A stretch of DNA of 64,000 nt from an uncultured Chitinophagaceae bacterium (lineage in GTDB: Bacteria > Bacteroidota > Bacteroidia > Chitinophagales > Chitinophagaceae): positions 62,001-126,000 of the forward strand of contig CALMYJ010000011.1 of NCBI GenBank assembly GCA_937873715.1, in the 5' to 3' direction. Positions 60,475 to 64,000 of the stretch are shown here, one piece after another. The notes under the pieces are model-generated. The model was given only the letters and a program-made list of their open reading frames with translations. It did not search any database and had not been told where the DNA came from. Made by a program: the position numbers and the translations under genes. Every line of letters begins with the position of its first letter. Positions within the stretch are counted from its first letter, which is position 1.

Positions 60475-61125
60475 ATGTTTGATAAAATTAAATTTCTTTT
60501 AAAACGCCCCTTTCGAATCCCGGTTATTTTAATTACCCGGTTTATACCCTCATTTCGCTTCATGTACGAAACCTACGATTACCAGTGTAGGGCTAATTTC
60601 TCATTTTGGTTCAAACAAAAGGTACTCAATATCGGTGGCAATAAAATGGCCTATTGGCCTGTACATTGGACGAGTACGGTGTACGATGCTGATAAGATTG
60701 TGGTAGGCGTAGGCTCCTGCCCGGGCTTTACCGGCGGTGCCTATATAACAGGAACGGGTGGGCTCACCATTGGCGATTATTGCATTTTTGCAAAAAACCT
60801 GGTGATAGTAACTGCTAACCACAATGTATATGACATCCGTGAGAGGATACCGTCACCGGTTAAAATCGGCAGTTATTGCTGGCTGGGTGCTGGTGCTAAA
60901 ATTATGCCCGGTGTGGTGCTGGGCGATTTTACCATCGTTGCCGCCGGTGCTGTTGTTACCAAATCTTTTGAAAAAGGCTATTGTGTGTTGGGCGGCATTC
61001 CGGCAAAAGTGATTAGTGAGCTTGACCCGGATAAATGTGTACGCTTTGAGCACAAGCATAAATACATAGGCTATATCAAGCAGGAAAAATTTGCCGCTTT
61101 TCGTAAAAAGAAACTAAAGCTGTAA
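60475..61125 (+). CDS. Hexapeptide-repeat acyltransferase (LacA/WcaF-like)
   Basis: The 216-aa protein has a left-handed beta-helix with hexapeptide repeats at about residues 75-185 (GLTIGDYCIFAKNLVIVTAN, HNVYDIRERIPSPVKIGSYC, WLGAGAKIMPGVVLGDFTIV, AAGAVVTKSF, LGGIPAKVI). The His in TANHNVYD is in the place of the catalytic His of maltose/galactoside acetyltransferases. The N-terminal part is basic and hydrophobic. It would O-acetylate a sugar of the exopolysaccharide using acetyl-CoA. It starts 20 nt after the preceding stop and is followed after 28 nt by a GT2 gene. Confidence 0.92.
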   Translation: MFDKIKFLLKRPFRIPVILITRFIPSFRFMYETYDYQCRANFSFWFKQKVLNIGGNKMAYWPVHWTSTVYDADKIVVGVGSCPGFTGGAYITGTGGLTIGDYCIFAKNLVIVTANHNVYDIRERIPSPVKIGSYCWLGAGAKIMPGVVLGDFTIVAAGAVVTKSFEKGYCVLGGIPAKVISELDPDKCVRFEHKHKYIGYIKQEKFAAFRKKKLKL

Positions 61126-61153
61126 AAAACTGCTGATCTATATTTATCCAGCC

Positions 61154-62125
61154 ATGCAGTTGCCCCTTGTATCTGTTTTAATACCCTCTTATAATGCTGC
61201 AGCATATATTGCACAAACGCTCGAGTCGGTCTTGCAGCAAAGCTGGCCAAATATTGAAGTGATTGTGGTAGATGATGGCTCGGCTGATGATACCGTTGCT
61301 ATCGCAAACCGTTACAGCGCTGCCAACTGCAGGGTAATACAGCAGATCAATGTCGGCGCCTGTGCGGCACGCAACAGGGCCTTTGCTTTATCCAAAGGCG
61401 ATTATATACAGTATCTCGATGCGGATGATGTATTGCATCCGGATAAAATTGCGCTGCAAATGGAAGCACTTGGGAATCTAAAAGACAGCAGGGCGATGGC
61501 GTCTGGCATGTGGGCTCATTTTGCACGGCAAATTGATGAAGCTGTATTTCCGCAGCAGGCTGTGTACAAAAATTACGATATGCCTGTGCAACTGCTTGCT
61601 GATATGTGGTGCCGCCGGGAAATGATGCAAACATCGGTATGGCTTACCCCAAGAATATTGATAGAACAAAGCAGCGGATGGGATGAACGCTTATCTATTA
61701 ACCAGGATGGCGAATTTTTTTGCAGGATGCTGCTCTCCGCCAGCCGGGTGGTATTTGCGCCTGCTAAAACCTACTATCGCACGGGCATAGCCAATAGCGT
61801 TAGCCGGGCAGGAGCTGATATAAAAAAAGCTGAATCGCTTTTGCTGAGTTACAAGTTGTATAGCCGGTACACTGCAACATGGATGCATATTGAGCCTTTA
61901 AAAAAAGGTTTGGCGCATAGCCTGTACCAGTATATATACACGTATTACAGTGTATTCCCGGCGCTGACCCGGGAGGCTGTTCAGGATGTGCAGCAATTAA
62001 ATGTGCCTCAATCCATTTGCCCGGTAGGCGGCAGGGGATTTAGGTTGTTGTGCAGGATAGCAGGCTTTTATAATGCCCTTCGTTTACGGCAAATGTTTAG
62101 TGGTGCATCAAATCGTGTACAATAA
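61154..62125 (+). CDS. Glycosyltransferase family 2
   Basis: The 323-aa GT-A enzyme begins PLVSVLIPSYNAAAYIAQTL and has VIVVDDGSADDTVAIANRYS, GACAARNRAFALSKGDYIQY and LDADDVLHPDKIALQMEAL, with DADD at about residues 94-97 as metal site. The second half contains SSGWDERLSINQDGEFFCRM, where the Asp-Gly-Glu is in the place of the catalytic ED motif. It fits Bacteroidota GT2 enzymes acting on lipid-linked acceptors. Sugar unknown. Confidence 0.92.
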   Translation: MQLPLVSVLIPSYNAAAYIAQTLESVLQQSWPNIEVIVVDDGSADDTVAIANRYSAANCRVIQQINVGACAARNRAFALSKGDYIQYLDADDVLHPDKIALQMEALGNLKDSRAMASGMWAHFARQIDEAVFPQQAVYKNYDMPVQLLADMWCRREMMQTSVWLTPRILIEQSSGWDERLSINQDGEFFCRMLLSASRVVFAPAKTYYRTGIANSVSRAGADIKKAESLLLSYKLYSRYTATWMHIEPLKKGLAHSLYQYIYTYYSVFPALTREAVQDVQQLNVPQSICPVGGRGFRLLCRIAGFYNALRLRQMFSGASNRVQ

Positions 62126-62136
62126 TCGTTGAACTG

Positions 62137-63183
62137 GTGGTACAAAGCAACTGGAATATTTTATATATCGGCAGTATGGATGTTAAAAGCAATTCGTACA
62201 TGCGTTGTAAAACGATAGAACAACTTGGGTATACTGTTATGCCGCTAAATCCAGACCCTTATATTTTAAACAGTGTTTTTACAAAATTACAATACCATTT
62301 TTCCATAGGGCCTGGTGTGCTGAGGCTAAACCGGAAAATTTGTTCTTTATTACAGCAGCAGGCATTTGATGTGGTACTTGTAGATAATAAAAGCTACCTG
62401 CTGAGTTCCACGCTAAAGTATATACGAAAAAAATATCCTGCTGCAACAATTTGTAATATCCTTACCGACGATCCCTTTGGGCGATACAGGAAAAGCTGGG
62501 GCCTTACACGAAAAACTGCTGCCTTTTTTGATATTCATTTTGTACAACGCAGGCAAAACAAAGCAGAACTGCTGGCGGCAGGGGCCAGGCAGGTTGAATT
62601 TTGTTTTCGTTCCTTTGATCCCTCTTTTCACCGGCCGGTAGAACTCAGCACCGGGGATAAAATTAAATACGGAACAGCCGTAGGCTTTGTAGGCAGTTAT
62701 GAAGAACACCGGGAAGCAGCAGTGGCCCAGCTTATACAACAGGGCATACCCGTAGCAGTTACCGGCAACGACTGGCAGAAGGGAAAATACTGGAACATCA
62801 TACAGTCCTTTTACAAAGGCCCTTCAGTATATGGCGAAGCTTATATTAAAACCATCAATGGTATGGATATAGCCCTGCATTTTTTACGCAGGGGCAACCG
62901 TGATGAGCAGGATAGCCGCAGTTTTGAAATACCGGCCTGCCGTGTATTTATGCTGGCCGAACATAGCTATCTGCATGAACTTTTTTTTGAAGAAGATAAG
63001 GAAGCTGTTTTTTTTAATAACAGTGATGAACTTGCCGGTAAAATAAATTATTACCTGCAACACCCTGCTCAAAGGCAGGCCATTGCGGCAGCCGGCTACC
63101 AGCGTTGCCTCAGTAGCGGCTACAGCCACCAAGAAAGACTAAGAGAAGTATTTAAAATAATTGCAGCACACAAAGCCCAATGA
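62137..63183 (+). CDS. CgeB-like glycosyltransferase
   Basis: The 348-aa protein starts at GTG 62137 (VQSNWNILYIGSMDVKSNSY). The C-terminal region, ALHFLRRGNRDEQDSRSFEI (about residues 248-267), PACRVFMLAEHSYLHELFFE, and EAVFFNNSDELAGKINYYLQ, is typical of the CgeB/spore maturation-type GT family, with the GT-B donor half. The first half is more variable but contains VVLVDNKSYLLS and ICNILTDDPFGRYRKSWG. Its stop overlaps the ATG of the next gene (ATGA). Acceptor and donor unknown. Confidence 0.87.
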   Translation: MVQSNWNILYIGSMDVKSNSYMRCKTIEQLGYTVMPLNPDPYILNSVFTKLQYHFSIGPGVLRLNRKICSLLQQQAFDVVLVDNKSYLLSSTLKYIRKKYPAATICNILTDDPFGRYRKSWGLTRKTAAFFDIHFVQRRQNKAELLAAGARQVEFCFRSFDPSFHRPVELSTGDKIKYGTAVGFVGSYEEHREAAVAQLIQQGIPVAVTGNDWQKGKYWNIIQSFYKGPSVYGEAYIKTINGMDIALHFLRRGNRDEQDSRSFEIPACRVFMLAEHSYLHELFFEEDKEAVFFNNSDELAGKINYYLQHPAQRQAIAAAGYQRCLSSGYSHQERLREVFKIIAAHKAQ

Positions 63184-64000
63184 AGCGTATTGTTGTAAGT
63201 ATCTATATCGATCCGGATTTTTATCCCCCCACCATCAATGCCGTGCTTAACCTTGCTGCTGCCTGCGATGAACTGGTGCTGGTAACCCGGAACAATTCAA
63301 AGGATGATTTTCCTTTCCCGGCAAATGTAAAACTGGTAAAAACAGGCAGGTATATACCCGTTAGGGATAGCGAAAAATCTTCTTTTGTATATAAAATATT
63401 CTCTTTTTTAAGGTATACCTGCAGCTTTTGGAAATATGCGGCATCATCCCGTACCGGCTTAGTGGTGCTATACGATTCGTTTGCCTTATATGCTTACTGG
63501 CTGGCTAAGCCTTTTGCAGGATTAAAGCACAAAAAGCGCTGGTATCATAACCACGATATGCCCAATAAGCAGTTGTTGCGCAAATACTCTATCGGGTGGC
63601 TTGCTGCCAAATATGAGCATAAAGCAATGCAGTCGGTTCATTATTTTTCACTGCCTTCTACCGACAGGCTTGCTTTTTATCCCAACTGGCAAAATAAGCC
63701 TAACTATTTTTTTTTGCCTAACTATCCTTCACTTAAGGTATACACTACTGCCCGTGCAGTGCGCCAACTGCCTGCCCCCGGTGCAGAGTTGCGTATTTTA
63801 TTCCAGGGTACAATAGGTGAGGGGCATGCTTTTGAAGCAATGATTGAGCTGTTGAAAAAAACAGTTATGGGCTATCCCCTGCGACTGATATTGAAAGGCT
63901 CTGTAAGAGATGCGTATAAATCAAAATTGGATGGTATAGCTCAACAGCATGGCGTAAGCAGCCAGCTTACCTGGGTAGGCCTGGGCCCTTACGAACAATT
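63180..64000 (+). CDS. Glycosyltransferase, GT-B type (partial, runs off the window)
   Basis: The ATG at 63180 overlaps the stop of the CgeB-like gene (ATGA) and the frame is open to the last base (273 codons). It begins MKRIVVSIYIDPDFYPPTIN, then VVLYDSFALYAYWLAKPFAG (about residues 97-116), KRWYHNHDMPNKQLLRKYSI, FSLPSTDRLAFYPNW, and ILFQGTIGEGHAFEAMIEL with LILKGSVRDAYKSKLDG-type spacing, then WVGLGPYEQ. This is the order of a GT4-like GT-B enzyme: acceptor domain, hinge and start of the donor domain. The end of the protein and its EX7E site lie beyond the window. Confidence 0.85.
   Translation, partial: MKRIVVSIYIDPDFYPPTINAVLNLAAACDELVLVTRNNSKDDFPFPANVKLVKTGRYIPVRDSEKSSFVYKIFSFLRYTCSFWKYAASSRTGLVVLYDSFALYAYWLAKPFAGLKHKKRWYHNHDMPNKQLLRKYSIGWLAAKYEHKAMQSVHYFSLPSTDRLAFYPNWQNKPNYFFLPNYPSLKVYTTARAVRQLPAPGAELRILFQGTIGEGHAFEAMIELLKKTVMGYPLRLILKGSVRDAYKSKLDGIAQQHGVSSQLTWVGLGPYEQ

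Noticed and set aside
1..64000. tRNA, rRNA, insertion sequences, prophage or integrase genes
   Set aside because: None was recognised; no cloverleaf, transposase motif or terminal repeat pair was seen, although a short tRNA could be missed by eye.

Overview
The window looks like a chromosomal segment of a Bacteroidota bacterium, most likely from the Chitinophagaceae or a close relative. The reasons are: an exbB-exbD-exbD-tonB operon with a Bacteroidota-type TonB N-terminus, SusC/OMP-type TonB-dependent receptors, a UpxY-type NusG paralogue, promoter -7 boxes of the Bacteroidota form TAnnTTTG, and very few Shine-Dalgarno sequences. No rRNA, tRNA, CRISPR array, insertion sequence or phage gene was recognised.

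Layout. 1-5966: the 3' end of a complex I (nuo) operon, with the nuoI tail, then nuoJ, K, L, M and N. 6039-7319: a MacB/FtsX-type ABC permease without its ATPase. 7544-10596: exbB, two exbD and tonB, closed by a strong terminator. 10701-14317: lpxB, a 54-aa membrane protein, a conserved Bacteroidota protein of unknown function, a CCG-type Fe-S protein and a LysE-family exporter. 14323-20360: a TonB-dependent outer membrane receptor with a palindromic operator at its promoter, a PL1-like pectate lyase and a membrane-anchored alpha/beta hydrolase. 20606-25112: a type I secretion-like ABC/HlyD/TolC operon whose ATPase motifs are degenerate. 25390-30242: a secreted TPR plus Ppx/GppA-like protein, two small outer membrane barrels and an APC amino acid permease. 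30771-36798: polyprenyl synthase, RNase R, formimidoylglutamase, a rhodanese-thioredoxin lipoprotein, an SH3 protein and a two-BON lipoprotein.

37044-64000 is a large exopolysaccharide or capsule locus, cut off by the window end. It holds two Wzx-type flippases, Wza, a Wzc tyrosine kinase with a Tyr-Gly tail, a UpxY antiterminator, an asparagine synthase-like amidotransferase, an ABC exporter pair (Wzm/Wzt), a CMP-sugar synthetase-like enzyme, a KpsS/KpsC-like protein, a WbsX-like protein, a hexapeptide acyltransferase and about ten glycosyltransferases. From asnB onward the genes are on the plus strand and many overlap at ATGA or TAATG junctions, so they probably form one long operon positively controlled by UpxY.

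The observations most worth a second look are: the secreted TPR-ASKHA protein; the secretion ATPase with altered signature, Walker B and H-loop; the 15-bp palindrome overlapping the predicted transcription start of the TonB receptor; several genes whose -7 box sits only 4-5 nt from the start codon (probable leaderless mRNAs); the PID-CTERM-like small protein beside Wza; and the combination of Wza/Wzc with an ABC exporter in one locus that shows no visible Wzy. All functional calls come from reading the translations by eye; no database search was run.
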